DNA of 18,610 nucleotides from CAYVWB01 sp964455395 (GCA_964455395.1 CAYVWB010000079.1:1-18610), one strand, 5' to 3'; shown: positions 1 to 6,611, counted from the stretch's first letter. Numbers and translations: made by a program. The notes: generated from the sequence alone by a model not told the origin.

Positions 1-209
1 TGGAATGCGAAAGACGTGGCGTTGAGGCATCATGAGTGCTCCAATTTCAGAGTGATGACGTATGAATCGTGGCACGTATCTGTGTTGCGTGCTACTCACG
101 AGTAGGCGATTCTTCACTCGCACGTCAAGATGAAACGTTTCCCTTTTTCAAGGCGCACAGCGCACTTTCATGCAACAGTGATTTGTGTTCGTTTGACATC
201 GAAGGCAGC

Positions 210-890
210 TCATGCTGCAGCCAACCTTCTGGTCATGAGTACGAGTCCCAGAGAGACAACGCCAAGGACGATGACCAACGCAAAAGCGCGGTCGTATTCT
301 CCGGTGAAGACGGCGTTGTAGATCTCCAGAGAAACCGTGTTCGTCTTGCCAACAATGTTGCCGCCAAGCATCAAGGTGACGCCGACTTCGCCCAATGAGC
401 GCGCCAGTGCCAAGAATAATCCTACGTAAATACTGCGTCGGATGGCTGGGAGCACGACGCGAAAGAATGTCGTGAGCGGGGACTTGCCCAGCACATATGC
501 TACCTCCACGAGCCGCCCCGTCTCACGTTTAATGGCGGCCTGAACAGGCTTGACGATGAGCGGCAGACCGGCCACGAAAGAGGCTAGGGCAACGCCCCAA
601 AAGCTGAAGACGATTTCTATCCCGGCTTCCGAGAGGGAGCCTCCTAATAAACCGCGCCGGCCCAGGAGCATGAGCAGCAAGAATCCCGTGGCGATGGGTG
701 GGAAAACCAGCGGAAGGGTGACCGCGAAGTCCAGTGCAGATACCCAGGCTCCGCGTTTGCGTCCCAACGCAACGCCCAGAGCTACACCAGCCAGGGCAAG
801 ACACGGCGCAGTCACCGCCGCTGTCTTTATGCTGAGCAGTATTGGATTGACGGCGGAGGGTTCGGCGAGGAGGCGAAGGAAGTCGAACAT
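210..890 (-). CDS. ModB-like oxyanion ABC transporter permease
   Basis: Inner-membrane permease of 226 residues, the usual length for ModB/WtpB-type subunits. It has several hydrophobic membrane segments and the cytoplasmic loop that docks on the ATPase, with the pattern EVAYVLGKSP followed by RVVLPAIRRS (the EAA motif, about residues 127-152). The later ARSLGEVGVTLMLGG stretch is typical of molybdate/tungstate permeases. It is the last gene of the leftward operon and starts 11 bases after the binding-protein stop. A second ModB at 6634-7320 shares the fold and landmarks but is clearly a distinct paralogue. The family transports molybdate, tungstate and sometimes sulfate; which anion this copy carries cannot be read from the permease, and its partner binding protein is atypical. 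ATG start at 890. Confidence 0.88.
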   Translation of the reverse strand: MFDFLRLLAEPSAVNPILLSIKTAAVTAPCLALAGVALGVALGRKRGAWVSALDFAVTLPLVFPPIATGFLLLMLLGRRGLLGGSLSEAGIEIVFSFWGVALASFVAGLPLIVKPVQAAIKRETGRLVEVAYVLGKSPLTTFFRVVLPAIRRSIYVGLFLALARSLGEVGVTLMLGGNIVGKTNTVSLEIYNAVFTGEYDRAFALVIVLGVVSLGLVLMTRRLAAA

Positions 891-901
891 GGCGCAGGGA
901 T

Positions 902-1669
902 TTACAGCCCATGAGCGCTGATGATGGCGCGAGCGGTTTCGGTCCTGAGGAATGCGCCGAAGGCTTTGGCCGCCTGGGGCAGCGGCGCGTCCGCAAGGCG
1001 TTTGGCGACGATGCGAATTGGCGCGTAGAGGGTTTCATCCACAGGAATGATGTGCGCCACGCGATTCTCTATGGCGAGTGCATCAGTAAGGTTGATGAAC
1101 CCGAGATCGACTTCCCCGTTGACGATGTACGCTGAGACCTGCGGGACTGTTCCCACCATGAGCAGCTTGGGCTGCAGCGTCTCGAGAAGACCGGCGTTTG
1201 TCAGGAACTGCGTGGCCGCTCGGCCGTAGATCGCCTTCTTGGCGTCCGGGTGGGCGATACGGGTGATGGCTGGGTCCTCCATGAGTGCCGCGCCCGACCC
1301 GGCGTCAATTACCGTCAGACTGTTCAGGGCGGGCGCATCCACCTCCTTGGCCACGGCCAGGATAAGACGCCCTTTGCCGATGGCGTATTCCTCCGTAAAT
1401 GGAAGGTCGGTATTGTCGAAGTAGCTCTTGTCACCGATGACGAGGTCTACGATGCCACTGTTTTTTGCTTGGGCAGCAACCTGACCCATGTTTCCATATA
1501 TCTGTTGCGGGGCGACGCCTGTTTCTTTCTGATAGGCATCGGCGAGTTCCGTAACGAGCTGCTTGTATCCTGCGCCAGCGGCGATGGTAAACACGTCTTG
1601 CGCCTTGGCAGGTTGGTTCATCGTGAAGAAAAGAAAAGCAAAAAGTACGAGGATATGAAAGATACGCAT
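902..1669 (-). CDS. ModA-like periplasmic binding protein with altered ligand site
   Basis: Extracytoplasmic solute-binding protein of 255 residues. An N-terminal signal peptide ends near AKA-QD (about residue 23). The body has the ModA layout: a first strand IAAGAG (29-34), a later VDLVIGDKSYF segment, and VDLGFINLTDA (188-198). Compared by eye with the second ModA in this window (7338-8108), the residues that coordinate molybdate in classical ModA are changed: the first-strand Ser is Ala33, the Ser pair after the second strand is Asn60/Met61, and the Tyr of the GFVY motif is Asn193. It may therefore bind a different oxyanion, bind molybdate or tungstate differently, or bind something else. 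It lies between the ATPase gene (14-base gap) and the permease gene (11-base gap). The ATG at 1669 is preceded by an AAGGGG ribosome-binding site. Confidence 0.85.
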   Translation of the reverse strand: MRIFHILVLFAFLFFTMNQPAKAQDVFTIAAGAGYKQLVTELADAYQKETGVAPQQIYGNMGQVAAQAKNSGIVDLVIGDKSYFDNTDLPFTEEYAIGKGRLILAVAKEVDAPALNSLTVIDAGSGAALMEDPAITRIAHPDAKKAIYGRAATQFLTNAGLLETLQPKLLMVGTVPQVSAYIVNGEVDLGFINLTDALAIENRVAHIIPVDETLYAPIRIVAKRLADAPLPQAAKAFGAFLRTETARAIISAHGL

Positions 1670-1683
1670 TGTCGAAAAACCCC

Positions 1684-2442
1684 TTATAGCGACGCTGCAT
1701 GAGCGTCGGTCATGGTTGATACGGCAGAAAAGGACCCCTTATTACGACCTCCATTGGGCGCATGGAGCGCATCCAGCATGCGAAGTTGCTTTTGAAGCCA
1801 GCCGGGATCTTCACGGCCACAGCGCAATGAAATGACTCGGTCGGCCATGGCCATGCCGTCGACGAGGTCGTGTGTCACAAGAATAATGGGGATAGCTCGC
1901 CGATCCTTAATTTCTAGAAGTTTGGCTCGGAGGGTGAGCCGGTTTTCCACGTCAAGCGCGGAAAATGGCTCATCCAGAAGCAGCAGCTGCGGACGTCGCA
2001 TGAGCGTCTGGCACAGGGCCGCGCGTTGCCGTTCTCCTCCGGAAATCTCATGCGGCTTGTGGTGACGCAGGTGAGCGATGCCCAAGGACTCCAAGAGCGC
2101 CAAGGCGTCGATATCAGCGCGGGAAGCGAACTTTTTCGGCGCAGCGAAACGCGCGTTGTGAAAGACGCTCATGTGAGGAAAAAGGGGCGCGTCCTGGGCG
2201 AGCAGCCCCACACCTCGCAACTGCGGCGGGAGGCTGCGGCGACCTCTGACGGCCCAACGCGATTCGCCGAAGTGGATGGCGCCGTCATCCAGCCTCTCAA
2301 GCCCAGCGAGGCATCGCAAGACCGTGGATTTTCCCGCGCCCGAGGGACCAACCAACGCCACCATCTCGCCCGGGCCGCAGGCCAGTTCGACCTCCAGAGT
2401 GAAGTGCGGCAGCGCCTTGCGAATGGTCGCGCACAGTTTCAT
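1684..2442 (-). CDS. ModC-like ABC transporter ATPase
   Basis: Cytoplasmic ATPase of 252 residues that powers the ModA/ModB-like importer encoded just downstream. All nucleotide-binding elements are present: Walker A VGPSGAGKST (31-40), Q-loop Gln83, signature ISGGERQR (133-140), Walker B LLLLDEP (153-159), D-loop SALD and the switch His191 in VTHD. It stops shortly after the ATPase core and lacks the C-terminal molybdate-binding TOBE domain of the longer E. coli ModC, so this subunit should not sense the anion itself. Its ATG overlaps the stop of the upstream hydrolase-like gene by four bases (ATGA), which suggests translational coupling. The ModC at 8128-8877 is a separate paralogue. Confidence 0.9.
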   Translation of the reverse strand: MKLCATIRKALPHFTLEVELACGPGEMVALVGPSGAGKSTVLRCLAGLERLDDGAIHFGESRWAVRGRRSLPPQLRGVGLLAQDAPLFPHMSVFHNARFAAPKKFASRADIDALALLESLGIAHLRHHKPHEISGGERQRAALCQTLMRRPQLLLLDEPFSALDVENRLTLRAKLLEIKDRRAIPIILVTHDLVDGMAMADRVISLRCGREDPGWLQKQLRMLDALHAPNGGRNKGSFSAVSTMTDAHAASL

Positions 2443-3290
2443 GGTGCGCCTCCAGCTTCAGGCGGTGTATGCCTCGTCTTCAGGGCGTGGCGCAGGCGCG
2501 CTCTGGGGCAATAGAGCAAGCGCATGGCTTCAGGCATGCGATTAGCGCCACACGCGCCCTGCTCCGGCGTATGTCGGTCAGGGGCCCACTGGCGCAGGAC
2601 GCGCGCAATCTCCTGATGGCTGACGCTGACCGGCGTCGCGTCAAGGTTTAACTCAAGGGCCTCAATGCCAAGGAAGCGTGCTCTATTACGCATGACTTCC
2701 CCAAGGGGGTCTTTGGCGCCCAAGAATGAGACGCACAGGCTCGGCGGCCAGTCATCCGGAGGTGGGCCGTGGATGGCCGCCTCAAACCCCTGCATGGGGA
2801 AAGGCGTCAGCTTGGTTGCGGCGCCTTCATGCTCAAAATAACGTGGCAGCCCCCGGAGGAACGGCACAACCATGGCGCCAGGCACAAGGTGTTCTTTGAT
2901 CAGCCGCGCGAGAGGCTCAGGCGCAATGTCCAGGAAGCGTTCGCCAGGCAATGGAGGGACTGCGTCCAGATAGATGACCTTCCCGATCCTTTTCCCTAGA
3001 CGCGACGCCAAACTCGGCGCGAGCATGCCGGTGAAACCACTGCAAACAAGCACCGCGTCACCAATTTCTTCGTACCGAAAAAGGCTTTCCATGTCGTCAA
3101 GCCACACCGCAATAGGGGCCTCCTCGGAGATTTTTTGGTGATTCCGCTCGCCACACCCGCTCAATGTCGGCGTATGAACCTCGCAGCCCTCGTCGCGCAG
3201 GGCTCGAGCCACCCGTCGCCAGACCCAACCTCCTTGGAAAGCATCGTGCAGGAGGACGAAGACGCATACCCGGCCACCAGGTGATAGCAT
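2439..3290 (-). CDS. alpha/beta-hydrolase-fold protein, probably catalytically dead
   Basis: 283 residues from the ATG at 3290, chosen because it lies 11 bases after the upstream stop; the reading frame stays open further upstream, but that part overlaps the neighbouring gene and looks like a shadow. The protein clearly resembles the next gene (shared DAFQGGWVWRRV, PTLSGCG and VIYLDAV segments) and so belongs to the alpha/beta hydrolases related to small methyl-ester hydrolases. The key residues are missing: the HG of the oxyanion hole is HD (15-16), the nucleophile elbow reads VCSGFTG so Ser is replaced by Gly85, and the conserved GH near the C-terminus is replaced by TP (about 219-220). It may have a binding, structural or regulatory role, or be decaying. 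A 50-residue C-terminal tail rich in Arg and Pro is not in the paralogue. Confidence 0.75.
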   Translation of the reverse strand: MLSPGGRVCVFVLLHDAFQGGWVWRRVARALRDEGCEVHTPTLSGCGERNHQKISEEAPIAVWLDDMESLFRYEEIGDAVLVCSGFTGMLAPSLASRLGKRIGKVIYLDAVPPLPGERFLDIAPEPLARLIKEHLVPGAMVVPFLRGLPRYFEHEGAATKLTPFPMQGFEAAIHGPPPDDWPPSLCVSFLGAKDPLGEVMRNRARFLGIEALELNLDATPVSVSHQEIARVLRQWAPDRHTPEQGACGANRMPEAMRLLYCPRARLRHALKTRHTPPEAGGAP

Positions 3291-3301
3291 CGTATGCGGC
3301 C

Positions 3302-4015
3302 TCACGCCACCACTCCTTCGACTTCGGCGCACGCGGCAAGCCGCACTGCAAGGGCCGTGGAGTTGCTCGCCATGGGGCAATGCCCCGAATCCAACTCGCT
3401 TACGATCCAACCAAAACGTTCCGCCTTGCCCGCCATGGCGCGGATGAAGGGCGTGGGCGTGCGTTGGCACGATACATACGTCGTGGGGACGGCGTCCGGC
3501 TCGTACTCCCCTGGAAAACGTGTACGGAAAGCGGCCTCGGGGAAGTCGCAGAGGCGGGCCTGGAACCACTCCGCCTTCTTTTCAGGAACCCCGAAAACCT
3601 GGAGTGGCCAGGGCTTGATGCGGCCGCCTTTGCCCTTATGCGACTCGAGCATATGACTGAAAGCCTCGCCAGCGATGTCCACAAAGGAGCGACGAGACTC
3701 CGGGATGACCGCGTCAACATACACGACTCGTCGCAGTAGGTGCGGCGTGCGTGTGGCTATCGCACCGCAGACGAGACCCGAGAAGCTGTGCGCCACGAGT
3801 ATGACGTCGTCCAAGGCCTCGAATTGCAGATAGTTCGAGATATCTTGTATATATGTGTTGAGATCGACGCCTTCTCGGAAGCCGTGGTGGAGGTAACCGC
3901 AGCCGGTAAGAGTAGGCGCGTGGACCGTGTGCCCCTGCGAAGCAAGGGTTGCGGCTACCTCCCGCCAGACCCAACCACCCTGAAACGCACCGTGAGTGAG
4001 CAGATACGTCGCCAT
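3302..4015 (-). CDS. alpha/beta-fold hydrolase (esterase-like)
   Basis: 237-residue alpha/beta hydrolase of the small-esterase type whose N-terminus carries the family mark THGAFQGGWVW (7-17). The oxyanion-hole HG, the nucleophile elbow AHSFSG (Ser77) and the C-terminal SGHCPM with the probable catalytic His212 are all present. The acidic triad member is less clear: the region YVSCQRTPTPF, where relatives often have Asp, has none. The substrate is unknown; relatives cleave methyl esters, lactones or similar small esters. The start at 4015 is preferred over an upstream frame opening at 4060 because a strong GGAGG lies seven bases before it. It begins two bases after the stop of the upstream TrmO-like gene, inside the seven-gene leftward operon. 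Confidence 0.87.
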   Translation of the reverse strand: MATYLLTHGAFQGGWVWREVAATLASQGHTVHAPTLTGCGYLHHGFREGVDLNTYIQDISNYLQFEALDDVILVAHSFSGLVCGAIATRTPHLLRRVVYVDAVIPESRRSFVDIAGEAFSHMLESHKGKGGRIKPWPLQVFGVPEKKAEWFQARLCDFPEAAFRTRFPGEYEPDAVPTTYVSCQRTPTPFIRAMAGKAERFGWIVSELDSGHCPMASNSTALAVRLAACAEVEGVVA

Positions 4016-4017
4016 GG

Positions 4018-4536
4018 CTAGTCCTCCACCAAGGAGGGGTGGAGCGACCTGGGCGCGCAAGCGAACCGGCCGTCGCTGCGATGGGTGACGGCGTTATTAG
4101 ACTTGCCCTCGAACCACCCCACACGGTCCGCCGGCCAGACGTCGAAGTCGGGCACATAGGGCTTGATGTCGATGACTGGCGTGCCATCCAGCACGTCGAC
4201 GTTTTCCAGGAACACCGTGTCGTCGCTTACCGCGTTGAGCCGCATGATAGAGAGGCCGATTGGATTGGGCCGCTTGGGGGAACGCGTGGCGAAGATGCCA
4301 TGTTCCTGCGTATCCAAGAACGGGGTGACAAGGAGTTCATGCCCGCAGACCTCATGCAAGTGGTAGAGCATGATGACGTGGGAGAATCCGTCCAGATCCA
4401 GCAGGCCGTCGCGAAACTCCGGCAACACCTCCACGCTGCCCAATACGCCGCTGGCGCCGGTGGGTTGGATGGGCATACCCTTGATGTCTTTGTGGGGCGT
4501 CTTGAAATACCCTATTGGGCTGTAGGTGATTGTCAT
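4018..4536 (-). CDS. TrmO/TsaA-family SAM-dependent methyltransferase
   Basis: 172-residue protein of the TrmO (TsaA, UPF0066) family. Characterised members use S-adenosylmethionine to N6-methylate the threonylcarbamoyladenosine at tRNA position 37. Family marks run in order: PIGYFKTPH (7-15), DGFSHVIMLYHLH (49-61), GIFATRSPKRPNPIGLS (80-96) and DVLDGTPVIDIKPYVPDFD (114-132). It lacks the C-terminal extension of E. coli TrmO, as many short family members do. It sits in a transporter operon directly after a paralogue, which is an odd place for a tRNA-modification gene. A small-molecule or metal-linked role is possible but unproven. Its ATG overlaps the previous stop as ATGA, so translation is probably coupled. 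This copy keeps the family consensus and is the better candidate for an active enzyme. Confidence 0.88.
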   Translation of the reverse strand: MTITYSPIGYFKTPHKDIKGMPIQPTGASGVLGSVEVLPEFRDGLLDLDGFSHVIMLYHLHEVCGHELLVTPFLDTQEHGIFATRSPKRPNPIGLSIMRLNAVSDDTVFLENVDVLDGTPVIDIKPYVPDFDVWPADRVGWFEGKSNNAVTHRSDGRFACAPRSLHPSLVED

Positions 4537-5087
4537 GGGGCGTCTCCTTGCGTTGTTTCAATGTGTGGCGGGTTGTCCTCGCAGGCGCTGCGGTCGCTGA
4601 ACCGCCCGTCACTGCGGGCGCTCAGGACGTCACGGGCGCGAGAGGCGAACCAGCCGATATCGAAGGCCGTAGGCGCGTCAAAAGCCGGAATATATGGTTT
4701 GATGTCGAGCACGGGCGTCCAATCCAGCACATCGACGTTCTCCAACAGCAGTGTGCGGTTGGAGCGAGCTATGAGCTGTAGCACTGAGACGCCGATGGCG
4801 TTCGGTCGCCGTGAAGCACGGGTGGCGTACACGCCTCGGCGGATGTCATCCAGAAAGTCGAGGGTGACGTTCTCATGGCCGCAGCTCTCGTGCATATGGT
4901 AAAGCGCGATGATGTGGGAGAACCCCTCAAGCCCCACTAGACCGGCAGTGTATTCCGGGTAGACCGTCACTATTCCCTGACATCCCAATGCGCCGAGCGG
5001 TTGAAGGGGAGTCCCTTCCAGACGCTTGTGGGGCGTTCTGAAGTGGCCGATGGACTTGTATGAGATAGGGGCGGCGCGTTGTAGCAT
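4533..5087 (-). CDS. Divergent TrmO/TsaA-family protein, first gene of the leftward operon
   Basis: 184-residue paralogue of the next gene, with the same order of blocks: SIGHFRTPHK (12-21), EGFSHIIALYHMH (54-66), GVYATRASRRPNAIGVS (85-101) and DVLDWTPVLDIKPYIPAFD (119-137). Three positions normally fixed in the family differ: SPKRPNP has become ASRRPNA and DVLDG has become DVLDW. These lie in the region thought to form the SAM and active site, so activity or substrate may differ. The start ATG at 5087 has only a weak ribosome-binding site (AGGA 13 bases away), and no better start is visible. It is the first gene after the divergent control region, so its expression should follow the operators described there. 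It ends in a four-base overlap with the second copy. Confidence 0.84.
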   Translation of the reverse strand: MLQRAAPISYKSIGHFRTPHKRLEGTPLQPLGALGCQGIVTVYPEYTAGLVGLEGFSHIIALYHMHESCGHENVTLDFLDDIRRGVYATRASRRPNAIGVSVLQLIARSNRTLLLENVDVLDWTPVLDIKPYIPAFDAPTAFDIGWFASRARDVLSARSDGRFSDRSACEDNPPHIETTQGDAP

Positions 5088-5151
5088 ATGGAGCCAGCAT
5101 CCTGTTGCGTGTTTCGATGGGGGGGCTTCTCAAAAAACGAGCCACGCCCTG

Positions 5152-5182
5152 TGTAGCAAACAATTTTAGCATGTTGGCTACA
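5152..5182. promoter_or_regulatory. 31-bp inverted repeat, candidate TunR operator of the leftward operon
   Basis: Two 11-base arms, TGTAGCAAACA (5152-5162) and TGTTGGCTACA (5172-5182), are inverted copies with one mismatch and flank a nine-base A/T-rich centre. Two 11-base arms around a short centre is the layout of XerC/D (dif-like) sites, and the published TunR motif is about 30 bp. It lies 65 bases before the first leftward gene and contains that operon's extended -10. Binding by TunR is inference. Confidence 0.55.
5163..5171 (-). promoter_or_regulatory. Extended -10 element for the leftward operon
   Basis: On the minus strand these nine bases read TGCTAAAAT, matching the extended -10 form TGnTAtAAT at all but one position. 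No convincing -35 is found 16-18 bases upstream. The element fills the spacer of the 31-bp inverted repeat exactly, so a protein bound to the repeat would cover the promoter. It was recognised by eye only, and the match could also reflect the A/T-rich centre of a protein-binding site. Confidence 0.4.
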
Positions 5183-5267
5183 TTGCGGCCCTGTGAAGAC
5201 GAAGCGCATCCACGACATACATGTATATCCATGCACAATTATGTAGCGTGCGTAAATGCTGGCCGTG

Positions 5268-5301
5268 TGTTGTCACGAAACAGAGGGTTTGCGTGTCAGC
5301 A
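5268..5301. promoter_or_regulatory. 34-bp imperfect inverted repeat
   Basis: The left arm TGTTGTCACGAAAC (5268-5281) and the right arm GTTTGCGTGTCAGCA (5287-5301) pair at 12 of 14 positions with one bulged base around a five-base centre. The size and two-armed form again resemble a XerC/D-type site. The inner part of the right arm, read inverted (GCAAAC), also occurs in the left arm of the 31-bp repeat at 5152. It lies about 180 bases before tunR and is a candidate TunR site for the rightward operon. Confidence 0.45.
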
Positions 5302-5320
5302 GGCAAGATTCACGGCCTAT

Positions 5321-5337
5321 TATCACTCTGAGTGATA
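5321..5337. promoter_or_regulatory. Perfect 17-bp palindrome
   Basis: TATCACTCTGAGTGATA has two perfect eight-base arms and one central base. This is a typical operator for a dimeric regulator, and different in form from the longer two-armed repeats nearby. A TATTAT sequence at 5318-5323 overlaps its left edge and could be a weak -10. The regulator is unknown. Confidence 0.45.
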
Positions 5338-5368
5338 TCATACTGCATTGGTGTTACTTCTTCAGGGT

Positions 5369-5396
5369 TGTCACGTTTTGCATTCTACTGGTGACA
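5369..5396. promoter_or_regulatory. TGTCAC-N16-GTGACA inverted half-sites
   Basis: Two perfect six-base inverted half-sites are separated by 16 bases (28 bp overall), about 80 bases before tunR. The half-site TGTCAC also occurs in the 34-bp repeat (5271-5276) and before the nickel/peptide importer (10687-10692). It could be a third operator or a chance pairing of short words. Confidence 0.3.
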
Positions 5397-5415
5397 CAAC
5401 AGCGCTTTTCTTTAC

Positions 5416-5436
5416 TTGCCCAAGGCGGTGGGGCAA
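5416..5436 (+). other. Possible leader hairpin before tunR
   Basis: TTGCCC (5416-5421) and GGGCAA (5431-5436) can form a six-pair stem with a nine-base loop in the tunR leader. No U-tract follows, so it is not a standard terminator. It could affect mRNA stability or be incidental. Confidence 0.25.
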
Positions 5437-5477
5437 AAGTGCAGACTTGGCAGGACTGATACTGAGGACCAAGGAAA

Positions 5478-6611
5478 ATGATCTCTATAGAGACGATGGA
5501 CCGAGAATCCCTGCTCGCCCTGCGCGAGCGCATCGACGACGCTCTGAGTCAGCGGGAAACGATCTTGCCGGCGCCGCCGCCCAAGCAGCATGTCTGCCGG
5601 CTCTTCACGGTGACGGAAGGCGTCCTCTGGTTGGACCGGGGACAGCTCGAGGCGCTCTCCAAGGCGTTCGAAGGGTGGGTGGCGGCGGCGCGGGACGCAC
5701 GCACCAAACGCTCGCGGGAGCGCATCTACCTCGCTTACCTGGTGCTGCGCTACTCCGGCGCGAGGCTGGGCGAAGTCCTCGCGCTGCATGAACGCCGGCA
5801 CTTCGACTATTCCCGCAATGTGGTCGCCCTGCCGGATGCGGGGGGGCCTCGCGAAGTCCCGCTTCCCCTGGAGGTCATGGCGCGCATCCGCGACTACTGC
5901 GCCAAATACGGCGTCGGTGAGGAAGACGCCCCCATTTTCGACCTCGACCCCGGCTTTCTGCGCCGCAAATTCTATGAACAGGAGAAGCGAAGCGGTTTGC
6001 CCAAGACGCTTCTCAATCCGCGAGTGCTGCGCAATTCCAGAGCCATCGAGTTGCTGCAGGGCGGCATGCCCATGCGGGCGGTGCAGTCCCTCCTGGGCCA
6101 CGGCACGGCAGGCATGACCTCGGCATACGTTTCGCTGGCCGACGATGATCTGCGACGCATCATCTATCAACACTGCAACAAGGAGTTTACTGTGGAAACC
6201 AGCGCCAGAAATACGTTCACCGGAGAAGTCATCAATCTCGCCGCCAACGATGTGATGTGCGAGGCGACCCTGCGGACTGCCTCGGGCTACGAGGTCGTGG
6301 CCGTCATCACCAACCACAGCCGCCGCAAGCTGGCCCTGGCCGAGGGGGTGCAGGTGACTGCCCTGGTCAAGGCGCCCTGGGTGATCCTGGAGAAGACCGA
6401 CGCCCCAGCCCCCACCAGCGCCCGCAACGCTTTCCCCGGGACCATTACCAGTGTGAAAACCGATGGCGTGGTGGCCGAAGTCAACGGCGAGCTCGAGGAC
6501 GGCACGCCCGTCTGCGCCCTGGTGACGGACGGCAGTCTGCAGCGCCTGGACATTGGCGAAGGGGACAAGTTCATCTTCATGTTCAAGGCAATGTCCGCAA
6601 TCCTGAGCTGA
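5478..6611 (+). CDS. tunR: TunR-type Mo/W-responsive regulator (XerC/D-like DNA-binding domain fused to two Mop domains)
   Basis: 377-residue transcription factor. Residues 40-235 resemble the catalytic half of a tyrosine recombinase: box I SGARLGEVLAL with Arg96, then NPRVLRNSRA, VQSLLGH with His208, and the Tyr217 position in TSAYVSL. The His of the usual HxxR is Arg182, and the catalytic Lys of the beta-hairpin is not evident (DAGGPREVPLP), so recombination is unlikely although Arg96, Arg185, His208 and Tyr217 remain. Two Mop-type oxyanion-binding domains follow (about 241-305 and 314-375), each opening with the typical SARN. Known TunR proteins of sulfate-reducing bacteria have this architecture, activate modABC and respond to tungstate. 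It is first in an operon with modBAC, 22 bases before modB. The ATG at 5478 is chosen with TGAGGA nine bases upstream; a second in-frame ATG lies at 5496. Confidence 0.9.
   Translation: MISIETMDRESLLALRERIDDALSQRETILPAPPPKQHVCRLFTVTEGVLWLDRGQLEALSKAFEGWVAAARDARTKRSRERIYLAYLVLRYSGARLGEVLALHERRHFDYSRNVVALPDAGGPREVPLPLEVMARIRDYCAKYGVGEEDAPIFDLDPGFLRRKFYEQEKRSGLPKTLLNPRVLRNSRAIELLQGGMPMRAVQSLLGHGTAGMTSAYVSLADDDLRRIIYQHCNKEFTVETSARNTFTGEVINLAANDVMCEATLRTASGYEVVAVITNHSRRKLALAEGVQVTALVKAPWVILEKTDAPAPTSARNAFPGTITSVKTDGVVAEVNGELEDGTPVCALVTDGSLQRLDIGEGDKFIFMFKAMSAILS

Larger units (their letters stand above)
5088..5477. promoter_or_regulatory. Divergent control region between the TrmO/Mod-like operon and tunR-modBAC
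   Basis: 390 bases without a credible gene, between two operons that read away from each other. It is visibly richer in A/T than the coding sequence on both sides and holds several inverted repeats (listed separately) of 17 to 34 bases. No good -35/-10 pair is seen for tunR. For the leftward operon only an extended -10 element stands out, without a good -35. That fits promoters that need an activator, and published TunR proteins are reported to activate mod genes. The short open frames here lack ribosome-binding sites and family resemblance. Confidence 0.75.

Noticed and set aside
92..105. CTACTC-AC-GAGTAG palindrome as terminator of the leftward operon
   Set aside because: The stem is only six pairs with a two-base loop (or five with four), and no T-tract follows on either strand; it is also more than 100 bases past the permease stop.
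5400..5477. Molybdenum-cofactor riboswitch in the tunR leader
   Set aside because: Only one small six-pair hairpin is visible; the multi-stem structure of the Moco RNA could not be traced by eye.
5478..6200. Phage integrase or tyrosine-recombinase element
   Set aside because: The recombinase-like domain is fused to two Mop domains and sits in a mod operon. Catalytic His and Lys positions are altered and no phage genes or att-type direct repeats were seen, so a TunR regulator fits better.
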